From an uncultured Ruminococcus sp. (lineage in GTDB: Bacteria; Bacillota; Clostridia; Oscillospirales; Ruminococcaceae): DNA of 6,645 nt. A model generated the notes under the pieces. It worked only from the letters and a program-made list of their open reading frames with translations. It did not search any database and was not told where the DNA came from. Position numbers and translations under genes: made by a program. Positions 1-6,645 of the stretch are shown piece by piece (the first letter of the stretch is position 1; the number at the start of each line of letters is the position of its first letter). The stretch is from positions 1 through 6,645 of the forward strand of contig CAMWXM010000163.1 in assembly GCA_947178195.1 (NCBI GenBank). Reading direction: 5' to 3'.

Positions 1-730
1 GGTTATAGATAAAGAAGTAAATGAAATTAATGAAAAAATCACTGTCAATAGAGATTTACAAGGGACAAGCTACCGTATTCTCCTTCCTTTAAACCATTCG
101 TTTAACGGTAACGGTATAGCGAGCGGAGATAAAGGTGGTATAAAACAAAAGAATGAATTAATAGATGAATTTGCTTTAGTAGACGTTTCTAAAGAGCTGT
201 CAAAAGGGATTAATGAAACTGAATCTTTACAAAATAAAAAAAGTAATATTAACATTATAGCAAAAAATATAAGTGAAACAGTATTAAATAGTAAAGTTTC
301 CCATCAGAGGCCATTAATATGTGTCAATTTAGATGATTTACACGAAAAAAATTTTGTCAACAAACATTTTGAAGAGATTATTAAGGGAACTTTATTATGG
401 GCAATTACTTCTATGGATGAAGATATCTTGCCGATAGCATTTGTGAATCTTTCGGATTTTCAAATTTTAGAAGCGGCAAAATTTATTGCTACTTATTATA
501 CCAAGAATGCAGAATTCTTGTTAGGTAAAATTCAGATATACTTGAAATCGGATAACCAAGATTACGTAACCGATATTGTATTCGCCGGGAATAGCATTGG
601 GGAAGTGAAACACAATATGCTGAAAACAGCTATGGTCAACGGGCTGATGTTTAAAGAAGTTGCATCAATAATACATATTATAGACAGTATTTCCCAACAA
701 GATGAAATAAGTGATATAGCAGGAGAATAG
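1..730 (+). CDS. GHKL-type ATPase protein, C-terminal part (5' truncated)
   Basis: The reading frame is open from base 2 to a TAG stop at 728-730 and gives 242 residues with no start codon that explains the upstream coding, so the gene begins before the window. Visible residues 21-29 read GTSYRILLP, the usual closing strand of a GHKL ATPase domain (histidine kinases, Hsp90, MutL: G-T-x-hydrophobic-x-hydrophobic-L-P). The ATP-binding N, G1 and G2 boxes would lie upstream and cannot be checked. Residues 33-100 are a polar, probably flexible linker. Residues about 103-240 form an alternating strand/helix domain, with strands near LICVNL (105-110), ILPIAFVNL (142-150) and TDIVFAG (190-196). I do not recognise this domain; a STAS-like fold is possible but weak. 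The internal ATG at 413 falls mid-domain and is unlikely to be the true start. The gene ends 6 bases before the next, which implies co-transcription. I am confident of the coding call and moderately confident of GHKL. Confidence 0.8.
   Translation, partial: VIDKEVNEINEKITVNRDLQGTSYRILLPLNHSFNGNGIASGDKGGIKQKNELIDEFALVDVSKELSKGINETESLQNKKSNINIIAKNISETVLNSKVSHQRPLICVNLDDLHEKNFVNKHFEEIIKGTLLWAITSMDEDILPIAFVNLSDFQILEAAKFIATYYTKNAEFLLGKIQIYLKSDNQDYVTDIVFAGNSIGEVKHNMLKTAMVNGLMFKEVASIIHIIDSISQQDEISDIAGE
721..725 (+). promoter_or_regulatory. Ribosome binding site for the 1384-residue gene
   Basis: AGGAG lies 11 bases before the ATG at 737 and sits inside the last codons of the preceding gene. This supports the start at 737 and translation coupled to the upstream gene. 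Confidence 0.6.
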
Positions 731-736
731 GCACGA

Positions 737-3700
737 ATGAGTAAAGAAAGTATTAATTTTCCGTTTGATTTAATAAAAATGCCGTCAAATAATAAACTCA
801 AAGAGCCGTTTGTCAGTAAAGTTGAAAGCGCTCTTAAATCAGATTTGCAAGATGAATCTGTTTTTGGTTGTAAAATCTGCAACTGTCATACCCATGCAGG
901 TTCTAAAATGCACTTTTATAATTTTACTGAGGCTGAATTACTTTTCCACAATAATTATTACAACGACGGCTTTGCGGAACTTGCTTGTAGGTATATTAAC
1001 GGCGTTTTGAAGTGCAAAGAATACAGACGCTTTAAAAAAGTTTTATTCATCGGGTATGAAAATTTTTCGGAACTGTTTTTACAGTCGTTAAAGTATAAAT
1101 TTAACGAAATTAATAAAGATAAAGGCTTAGTTGGTGATTATTGCGTATATGAAGTGTATATGGATGGGGACAATAAAACATCGAAAAGCAGAATTACTAG
1201 GCTTAAATTAGTAAATCAGGATCAAAAATCTGTAATAAAGATTTTTGATGATGTTGGCATAGAAATTGAATTTGATATTGAAAACACATTGTTTGTGTAT
1301 ATTGTTCCTATAAACACAACTTTATCTACTATGGATAAAATGGTTGCAAAATTCAAAAAAGAAATTTTCTCAGCCAAAAAAGATAAAGACATTAATATAC
1401 TTCCGGTTGCCGATGAGTTTTTGTGTTTGATAACTTTAAGTGGGCATATATCGGCGGAAGAAAGATTTTTTAAATTTAACGATGATAAAACGTATTTACG
1501 GCCTAATGTTGGCAAATTTGAATTTGTTAAAAAAGATGTCCGCAATTTTGTTGATATAAAAGTTGATAATGTTTTGTCGGAGGACTGTATAATGTGTTTT
1601 CCGGACAAAAATGATAAAGGTAAGCGTCTTATAGATGAAACCCCTGTATTTGGAGTTAACCGCGGTTCAGTTGTACCGATGTTGCGAGTAGGCATAAAGC
1701 AGTGGGGTGAACCGTTACCGGAGAAAAAAACATATAAAAATCTTGAAAGGGTTTGGCGGTTGTCTAACTTTATGGTTTATAATCATATAGTAAGAAACGA
1801 TAACCATTTTCAATATTACTTTTTTACTGAAAAATTTCTTGACGGTGAAAAATGCGAAGTAGAGAAATGGCTGGATGATTTAAGTCCTAAAGTTTCCCCC
1901 AAAAAGCAAGAAAACAAAGATGCAGTACAGATATTTGATTATCTGATTGCTCCACGTCATTCGACAAATTCTTTATTTGTTTATTTGGTAAATAAAAAGG
2001 TTTTCAATGAGCAGGCCAGAATAATATACTTTGACGTTGACAAAGAGTACCGCGAGAATCTGAAAGCTAAATATAGTGATTTTATGGCATCTTGGAAAAA
2101 CATCGAGTCTGGCGGGATTCCTTATTCTATTAGGTTTCATTATGTTGACGATTCAATTAATTCAGGTACTAATTTTTTACGAGCAAAAAATCTTTTGATG
2201 TCTTTGACCGCAAATAATTTAAATAAAAGAAGGATAGGAGAAATAAGCCTTTTTAATTCTGCAATTTTGCTCACTAACAGAAGTTCAGAAGATACGCAAA
2301 AGTTTTATATGTCAAATACAAATGTAGAAAACTTTTTTAGCTATGTAAATGTTAATATTTCCCATATGAGAAATTTTGACGATGCGTGCACGCTTTGCCG
2401 GTTGGCTATTGAGCACCGCTCCGTTGAAAAAGTTTGCGCGACTAATAGGCTTGCGGAAATTTGTGATGACATCATTGACAAACATAAACAAATTCCGTCT
2501 GACAGCGAAATGTTTAGCAAAATTACAGAAATTAATTTCGAGACTGGTAAGGAAAATCTCAATAAGCTTGAAAAGAGATATTTGTTTTATATATCTCATC
2601 TGCTTAATGAGCGTATGAGTGGGAAAGAATATTTTAGTTGGGAAAATAAAAATAAGTCCGCTAAACATAATATAAAATTTGACTATGACAGCAATTCATG
2701 CGGAATAAAAGATATGCTGGAAGATTATTATGATGGCAAAGCTTGTGAGGAAATTTTAAAACGTGATGAAAAGCTGAATAAAAACGTTTGGCGGAACGCC
2801 TTCATAAAAGCTATTTCCCGCCCGTTTTTTATAAATCATATACGATCGAGGCAGGCCGCATTTTCGTTCTGCATGGAAAAGTTGAATGATTTACTGTTTT
2901 TGAAATATAATACGATTAGTAATGTGGACAAGAGTGACTTAATGTTAATAAAAGTTTTGGTAAAAGCTCTTGCCGATATGAATGCTAATTACATTATTAG
3001 AAAAGATGTTCTTGAAAAACTTATATCTTTTGCAACAGTCGGCGACAATTTGAAAGTTATAGATGACTATGAAAAATGTAGTATTTTTGTAACAGATTCA
3101 CTTTTAATTGGTATTAAAAAAAATCTTGTTCTCTCGCGTGATTCAACAAAATCATTGTTATTGGAACATATAATTTTAAAAAATGATGAAAACGGTTTTT
3201 TTAAGGAGCCTCCCCAAAGCACACCGAATGATGTGTGCGATTTTTTTGATGTAAATGGTGAACTGACTGTAAAAGGTAAACTTTATTTTGAAAATAATAT
3301 TATTTTAAACGATATTCTTTGTAAAGAAAAAAATCTTGAAAAACTTTTAGAGTTTTTAGACGGTGAGAAAACAAATGCAAATACTTTATATTTGTTTGAT
3401 AATTTTAAAAAGATATGGAAATTAAACAGAGATAAAGATTTGATTAGTGAGGAAGAAAGAGGGATTTTCACAGCATACGCAGGCATTATTCGCGCAATAT
3501 ACGAATATGCAGAAAAACCTGAGAATGAGAAACAGGATTTTAGCAATTCTATAAATAAATTATTTGAAAATATGCACCTTGATGAATTGCAGGCGGTCGC
3601 TTTTTTTAACAACTCTGTTCATGATGGAAAAAGGGCAGACAGAGAATGGTTTAGGTATTTGAATGTTTCTAAGGAACCTTCTGCTGGAGAAACAATTTTA

Positions 3701-4891
3701 AAAGCCTGCAAATTCGGCAATTTAAAAACGACGCAGGCTATCTTTTTTGAAGATAATATTGCAAATTTAAACGAAATGCTTTATGAGGGTACTGAATATA
3801 TAAAGCTTAAGACATCAGGTATACCGACTGTAAAAATTTTTAAAAATGAATTTATTAACGAAACTGACGGCGAATCAAAAAACGATTCGGTTATAATAAG
3901 ATATTGTATAAACAGAAACAAAAGTGGCAATACCCATAACCATAAGAACGAATTAAGCAACAATCAAAATATTATATCGGACGAATCTATATATCTGCAA
4001 ATTTGGGGATTTGATCGTAATAATTCTCAACATATGTTTGCTCTTAAAATTTTGCTTACTTTACGTAATACGTTTGTTGAAATATTTAAAAATACTGATT
4101 TGCAGGAGATAATCGAAAAGCGGCGTGCTGAATTGAAGTACATATCTTTACAAAGCAATAAAGCCAGCACTCACGACAACGGCGCAACATATTTAGAGGA
4201 TAAAGTTTTAGAATACAATGATAAAAAGTATGATATAAAATACGATCATTATCTTCAGTTACTTGCTGACGAACAAATATCGTCGCTTTATAGGAAGCTG
4301 ATTAAAGACAAGGATAACTTTATTTGTGACAAAGTAAAAAAACAATGGGGAGTATCTGCTGATAAAATAGTAAAACATATCGATAAATTTTTCAGTCAAT
4401 CAACGAAAGTTGAAGGATATAAGTTAAGTCGATATGAAAGAGCAAAGAGGGACCCTGCCGAGTGTACTATAATCTTTCATGATAACACTAAGACTGCAAA
4501 TTTTTGTTTGCCTAAGTGGAATGACGTAAAGGGCGGCGACCTCACATTCATTTATATCACGTGTTTGCTGGCTTTGAATTGCTTAAAACATGCTAATACT
4601 GAAAATCATAAGCTTAATGTTATCGTTAATGATGACGAAATTAGATTTGAAAACGAATATGTTTCTCAAATAGACGTTGCTGCCAACTTAGAAAAATCTG
4701 AAAAAATCCCGCCGTTTGTCTTTGAAGATAAAGAGCAGCATCTCACATTATGGACGCTAAAACATGCCGATTATCCGGAAGAAGAAGTGGAAAAGAATAA
4801 AAATTCATACAAATGTTATTATGATCCTGATTCGGATGGAGATAAAACTAAAATTTTCAAAGTAATATTTAAGCTATTTAAAAAATTTTAA
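737..4891 (+). CDS. Large multidomain protein: PRTase-like units plus C-terminal degenerate GHKL kinase-like domain
   Basis: This 1384-residue protein lacks an evident signal peptide or membrane segment, so it is probably cytoplasmic. Residues 45-59 carry a C-x2-C-x-C-H-x-H-x5-H cluster. Residues about 100-206 look like a degenerate type I phosphoribosyltransferase: a KVLFIGYENFSE strand/helix, then a loop at 189-198 (IVPINTTLST) where the PRPP loop would sit. Residues 284-289 are CIMCFP. Residues about 399-490 form a second PRTase-like unit with the signature YVDDSINSGTN (469-479), matching the acidic-pair/G-x-T PRPP-binding loop. Another CxxC lies at 551-554. Residues about 555-1080 are mostly helical and unrecognised. 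Residues 1106-1146 resemble a dimerisation/phosphoacceptor helix pair ending in H1146. Residues about 1262-1384 resemble a GHKL domain with N-box-like NCLKHA (1281-1286), but the usual catalytic Glu position is L1277. The stop is a tandem TAA TAA. I infer a ligand-sensing or nucleotide-modifying signalling protein; the activity is unknown. Confidence 0.85.
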   Translation: MSKESINFPFDLIKMPSNNKLKEPFVSKVESALKSDLQDESVFGCKICNCHTHAGSKMHFYNFTEAELLFHNNYYNDGFAELACRYINGVLKCKEYRRFKKVLFIGYENFSELFLQSLKYKFNEINKDKGLVGDYCVYEVYMDGDNKTSKSRITRLKLVNQDQKSVIKIFDDVGIEIEFDIENTLFVYIVPINTTLSTMDKMVAKFKKEIFSAKKDKDINILPVADEFLCLITLSGHISAEERFFKFNDDKTYLRPNVGKFEFVKKDVRNFVDIKVDNVLSEDCIMCFPDKNDKGKRLIDETPVFGVNRGSVVPMLRVGIKQWGEPLPEKKTYKNLERVWRLSNFMVYNHIVRNDNHFQYYFFTEKFLDGEKCEVEKWLDDLSPKVSPKKQENKDAVQIFDYLIAPRHSTNSLFVYLVNKKVFNEQARIIYFDVDKEYRENLKAKYSDFMASWKNIESGGIPYSIRFHYVDDSINSGTNFLRAKNLLMSLTANNLNKRRIGEISLFNSAILLTNRSSEDTQKFYMSNTNVENFFSYVNVNISHMRNFDDACTLCRLAIEHRSVEKVCATNRLAEICDDIIDKHKQIPSDSEMFSKITEINFETGKENLNKLEKRYLFYISHLLNERMSGKEYFSWENKNKSAKHNIKFDYDSNSCGIKDMLEDYYDGKACEEILKRDEKLNKNVWRNAFIKAISRPFFINHIRSRQAAFSFCMEKLNDLLFLKYNTISNVDKSDLMLIKVLVKALADMNANYIIRKDVLEKLISFATVGDNLKVIDDYEKCSIFVTDSLLIGIKKNLVLSRDSTKSLLLEHIILKNDENGFFKEPPQSTPNDVCDFFDVNGELTVKGKLYFENNIILNDILCKEKNLEKLLEFLDGEKTNANTLYLFDNFKKIWKLNRDKDLISEEERGIFTAYAGIIRAIYEYAEKPENEKQDFSNSINKLFENMHLDELQAVAFFNNSVHDGKRADREWFRYLNVSKEPSAGETILKACKFGNLKTTQAIFFEDNIANLNEMLYEGTEYIKLKTSGIPTVKIFKNEFINETDGESKNDSVIIRYCINRNKSGNTHNHKNELSNNQNIISDESIYLQIWGFDRNNSQHMFALKILLTLRNTFVEIFKNTDLQEIIEKRRAELKYISLQSNKASTHDNGATYLEDKVLEYNDKKYDIKYDHYLQLLADEQISSLYRKLIKDKDNFICDKVKKQWGVSADKIVKHIDKFFSQSTKVEGYKLSRYERAKRDPAECTIIFHDNTKTANFCLPKWNDVKGGDLTFIYITCLLALNCLKHANTENHKLNVIVNDDEIRFENEYVSQIDVAANLEKSEKIPPFVFEDKEQHLTLWTLKHADYPEEEVEKNKNSYKCYYDPDSDGDKTKIFKVIFKLFKKF
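869..895 (+). other. Cys/His cluster (possible metal site) in the large protein
   Basis: Residues 45-53 read CKICNCHTH, with a further His at 59. The density of Cys and His in an otherwise Lys/Asn-rich protein suggests a zinc-binding or catalytic site at the entrance to the first PRTase-like unit. Further CxxC pairs at residues 284-287 and 551-554 could complete or duplicate it. Metal binding is inferred. Confidence 0.45.
1289..1354 (+). other. Degenerate first PRTase-like loop region in the large protein
   Basis: Residues 185-206 form a hydrophobic strand (LFVYIVP), then a Thr/Ser-rich loop (INTTLST) and a helix (MDKMVAKF). This is the strand-loop-helix order of a type I PRTase PRPP loop, but without the acidic pair and without the T-G-x-T core. 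It may be a ligand-binding rather than catalytic copy. Confidence 0.35.
2141..2173 (+). other. PRPP-binding-type motif of the second PRTase-like unit
   Basis: These bases encode YVDDSINSGTN, residues 469-479. In type I phosphoribosyltransferases, a hydrophobic strand followed by D-D/E, four residues, then G-x-T or G-T binds the ribose and 5'-phosphate of PRPP. It is preceded by IIYFDVD (429-435) and followed by a helix, as the Rossmann-like fold requires. The motif is the strongest family evidence in this protein. Confidence 0.65.
4052..4174 (+). other. Histidine-kinase-like helical (DHp-like) segment
   Basis: Residues 1106-1146 are predicted as long amphipathic helices with a LLTLRNTF-type start and an RRAELKYISLQSNKASTH end, placing H1146 about 115 residues before the GHKL-like domain. 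The position fits a dimerisation and phosphoacceptor region. The canonical H-E/D-x-x-[TN] box is not present, so phosphorylation at this His is uncertain. Confidence 0.3.
4565..4594 (+). other. Degenerate GHKL N-box in the large protein
   Basis: Residues 1277-1286 read LLALNCLKHA. Compared with the canonical E-x3-N-A-x-K-H helix, the Asn, Lys and His are kept while the Glu position is Leu. The following strands (LNVIVNDDEIRFEN) match the fold, but no D-x-G box is seen. The C-terminal strand KIFKVIFKL (1372-1380) closes the domain. It could be a pseudokinase-type module. Confidence 0.5.
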
Positions 4892-4892
4892 T

Positions 4893-4899
4893 AAGGAAG
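4893..4899 (+). promoter_or_regulatory. Ribosome binding site for the receiver-like gene
   Basis: AAGGAAG ends 4 bases before the ATG at 4904 and 13 bases before the alternative in-frame ATG at 4913. The closer ATG fits better, which sets the start of the 188-residue product. Confidence 0.6.
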
Positions 4900-4903
4900 T
4901 GTA

Positions 4904-5470
4904 ATGTCAAGTATGAAAAAAAACAGAGTGATTTTTATAGATGATTTGATGGATATTTTTAATGTCGGTGATGATTCGTGTCCTTCATTTTTTAATCGCG
5001 CATTCAATAATCAACTAAAAGGTTATGAATATGAACTATATACAATTGAAACTTCTTCGTGTAAAGATAAAGGTGCATTTATTTTGTTTGACAACAATCT
5101 TGATAAGCCTGTAAAGAAGTTTGAAAATTGCGAGAGTTTTTGCGGGCTAATAAAAGAAATAGATTTTAAAGATGCGTATGTATATATTGATTATAGTTTG
5201 AACGGTAATCAATGCTTATTACACCATGACAATGATTGTAAAAAAGTTATAGACACTATATTGAAAGCTGAAAAAAATTTGCCTAAAAGTTTATCCATAT
5301 ATAGTGCCATAAGACCTGGGGATGCAAAAGAATTAGCAAAAGATTTAAATGAAAAAGTAAAAAAATTTCCAATCAACTATACTTGTTTTAGCAATAGCAA
5401 ATATTTTGCTGAGGAATATTTTGAAGATGAATTTAAATATTTAAAAAGTGACTCAAAGATAAAAAAATAG
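4904..5470 (+). CDS. Receiver-like (response-regulator fold) small protein
   Basis: This 188-residue protein resembles a CheY-type receiver domain with an insertion. Strand 1 is RVIFIDD (8-14), ending in the acidic pair D13-D14. Strand 3 is AYVYIDYSLNG (91-101), where D96 fills the phosphoacceptor position. Strand 4 is LSIYSA (130-135), with S134 at the conserved Ser/Thr site. Strand 5 is near YTCFSNSK (159-166), with K166 as a possible conserved Lys. The distance from D13/D14 to D96 is about 82 residues, roughly 40 more than usual, so there is an insertion around residues 40-75 that may form an extra hairpin. There is no output or DNA-binding domain. It follows the kinase-like gene by 12 bases and precedes the DUF2971 gene by 24, so it could relay phosphate or act as a binding switch. 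The coding call is firm; the receiver assignment rests on motif spacing. Confidence 0.8.
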   Translation: MSSMKKNRVIFIDDLMDIFNVGDDSCPSFFNRAFNNQLKGYEYELYTIETSSCKDKGAFILFDNNLDKPVKKFENCESFCGLIKEIDFKDAYVYIDYSLNGNQCLLHHDNDCKKVIDTILKAEKNLPKSLSIYSAIRPGDAKELAKDLNEKVKKFPINYTCFSNSKYFAEEYFEDEFKYLKSDSKIKK

Positions 5471-5481
5471 ATTTACGTTAT

Positions 5482-5485
5482 AGGT
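5482..5485 (+). promoter_or_regulatory. Weak ribosome binding site for the DUF2971 gene
   Basis: Only AGGT, 9 bases before the ATG at 5495, resembles a Shine-Dalgarno sequence, and an A-rich spacer follows. The two upstream gene starts have AGGAG and AAGGAAG. Lower translation of this last visible gene is possible, which would suit a toxic effector, but this is inference. Confidence 0.3.
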
Positions 5486-5494
5486 TAAAAAATT

Positions 5495-6645
5495 ATGTTT
5501 ATTGATTATCCGTTGGTGAAAGAAGGGTACTCGTCTATAAGTGTAGGAGATACAAAAGATATAAAGTGTATTGCGCATTATACATCTACAGAAGTGTTGG
5601 ATTATATTTTAAAAGATGCTACATTCCGTGCTACCAATTTGCTGTATCTTAATGATGCCGAAGAATATATTATAGGAATTGATTTCATAAAAAAGCAGCT
5701 AAATACTGCGGCAAACTCAGCTTGTGTAAATTTAAGTAAGGTTAACCAATTATTTAACGGGGCATTAAACATTGACGATTTTAAGAGAGAAGCCGGAGTA
5801 TATACAATATCTTTTTCTAATGATGAGGATTTGTTGTCGCAGTGGATTACTTATGCAAAAGAATCTGGTGTATCGATAATATTGGATAAAGAATTGTTAT
5901 TAGCCGAGGACCAATTTTACTTTGTCAATAAAGGCGCCGATAAAAGTAAGAAAGAATATGAACCGTTCTTTGATACTTCAAAAGTATTAAAACCTATTAA
6001 ATATATTAAGCAGGACGAAGAAATAAAGGATTTTAATAAAGATTTAGAAGCGCTATATAAAGATCCGGAAAGTGCCGATTTGTTAAAAAATGATGGGAAG
6101 CGAGTTATAATGGCTACACAAATGCAAGCTTCTTATTTAAAAAATGACAGTTTTAAATGTGAACATGAGATAAGGGCAAGTTTTTATCCTTGTGTAAATT
6201 ATGGTCCACGGGGGAAAGGGGATAACAAATCCGAAATTGAATACCAAATAACGCCTAAAGGTATTATGAGACCATATATGGAAATTCAGTTCACTATTTA
6301 TGAAAAGAGAGATAAGAAGTATATAAGAGAGGCATGCGTACCGATAAGAATTATAACCGTAGGACCATCCGGAACACAACAAACCATATTTGATAGTATT
6401 GTGCATCGTCTTAGATACGGTGATTGTAAAATTTATGATTATTATAGCAAAAGAGCAAATGGTTATTTTTTCTCAAATTTTTTTACATACATCAATACAG
6501 TAAATATTTGGCTGAAGAAAAAAGGAGTTATGACTGATGATGTTGAATCAGAATTGACTCAAATAATTGATAAAGAGTCAAATAAAGGTACTAAATTGTT
6601 AACTACAGAAGTGTTAGATATTTATAATGAACTTCAAAAATATAA
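5495..6645 (+). CDS. DUF2971-family protein, candidate effector (3' truncated)
   Basis: The frame runs from ATG 5495 to the window end without a stop, giving 383 complete residues. The family pattern is clear: HYTS (28-31), then L-x-x-I-L and RATNLLYLNDAEE (45-57); SFSNDEDLLSQWITYA (106-121); a late ECHE-like segment read as K221-C-E-H-E-I-R227; IMRPYMEI (257-264); and VPIRIITVGPSG (282-293). DUF2971 proteins have no established biochemical function that I know of. The early His-Tyr-Thr with a downstream Glu near the end of the domain is reminiscent of ADP-ribosyltransferase-like folds (as in DarT-type enzymes), but that is my inference. Residues about 300-383 extend past the family core with a helical tail. 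It is 24 bases after the receiver-like gene, in the same operon. No start other than 5495 is plausible, because in-frame stops lie at 5468 and 5486. Confidence 0.88.
   Translation, partial: MFIDYPLVKEGYSSISVGDTKDIKCIAHYTSTEVLDYILKDATFRATNLLYLNDAEEYIIGIDFIKKQLNTAANSACVNLSKVNQLFNGALNIDDFKREAGVYTISFSNDEDLLSQWITYAKESGVSIILDKELLLAEDQFYFVNKGADKSKKEYEPFFDTSKVLKPIKYIKQDEEIKDFNKDLEALYKDPESADLLKNDGKRVIMATQMQASYLKNDSFKCEHEIRASFYPCVNYGPRGKGDNKSEIEYQITPKGIMRPYMEIQFTIYEKRDKKYIREACVPIRIITVGPSGTQQTIFDSIVHRLRYGDCKIYDYYSKRANGYFFSNFFTYINTVNIWLKKKGVMTDDVESELTQIIDKESNKGTKLLTTEVLDIYNELQKY

Noticed and set aside
413..730. A separate 105-residue gene starting at ATG 413
   Set aside because: The same frame is open back to base 2 with clear protein-like content, including a GHKL-type closing strand; no ribosome site precedes 413.
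1222..1695. 157-codon open frame on the - strand inside the large gene
   Set aside because: It lies wholly opposite the strongly supported 1384-residue gene, has no recognisable motif and no good ribosome site; AT-rich coding DNA yields such antisense frames.
3831..3842. AT palindrome TAAAAATTTTTA
   Set aside because: It lies within codons of the large gene, has no GC stem or U-tract context for a terminator, and is expected by chance in such AT-rich DNA.
5471..5494. Possible internal promoter or terminator between the receiver-like and DUF2971 genes
   Set aside because: The gap is only 24 bases. A TTATAG-like hexamer is present, but it is too close to the ATG and no hairpin is visible.
728..5495. 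All four genes lie in the same reading frame, suggesting stop-codon readthrough into a polyprotein
   Set aside because: Tandem TAA TAA stops separate genes 2 and 3, and a second in-frame TAA (5486-5488) lies between genes 3 and 4; each gene has its own start. The shared frame is likely chance.
6137..6406. 89-codon open frame on the - strand at the right side
   Set aside because: It is antisense to the conserved DUF2971 region and shows no family features.

Overview
The window is AT-rich bacterial DNA, roughly one third G+C by eye, with lysine-, asparagine- and isoleucine-rich proteins and standard TGG tryptophan codons. It holds four tightly packed genes, all on the + strand, and almost no non-coding sequence. 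Host phylum cannot be fixed: codon use fits many low-GC bacteria, and nothing diagnostic (rRNA, tRNA, housekeeping gene) is present.

Layout: (1) bases 1-730, the C-terminal 242 residues of a protein whose 5' end lies outside the window. It begins with what looks like the last strands of a GHKL (histidine-kinase/Hsp90-type) ATPase domain, followed by a polar linker and an alpha/beta domain of unknown type. (2) 737-4891, a 1384-residue multidomain protein. It has an N-terminal Cys/His cluster, a degenerate phosphoribosyltransferase-like (PRTase) unit, a second PRTase-like unit with a clear PRPP-loop motif, a long helical middle, and a C-terminal helix pair plus degenerate GHKL domain resembling a histidine-kinase core. 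(3) 4904-5470, a 188-residue protein with the layout of a response-regulator receiver domain. (4) 5495 to the end, a DUF2971-family protein whose 3' end lies outside the window. Gaps are 6, 12 and 24 bases, so this reads as one operon with its promoter and terminator outside the window.

The combination looks like an uncharacterised signalling and effector module, plausibly for anti-phage or other conflict. Two GHKL-type proteins could form a sensor or relay, the PRTase-like part could sense or modify a nucleotide-type ligand, the receiver-like protein could be the switch, and the DUF2971 protein is the best candidate effector. Domain recognition comes from motifs read by eye. The system-level role is inference. 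No mobile element, CRISPR array, RNA gene or convincing terminator was seen.
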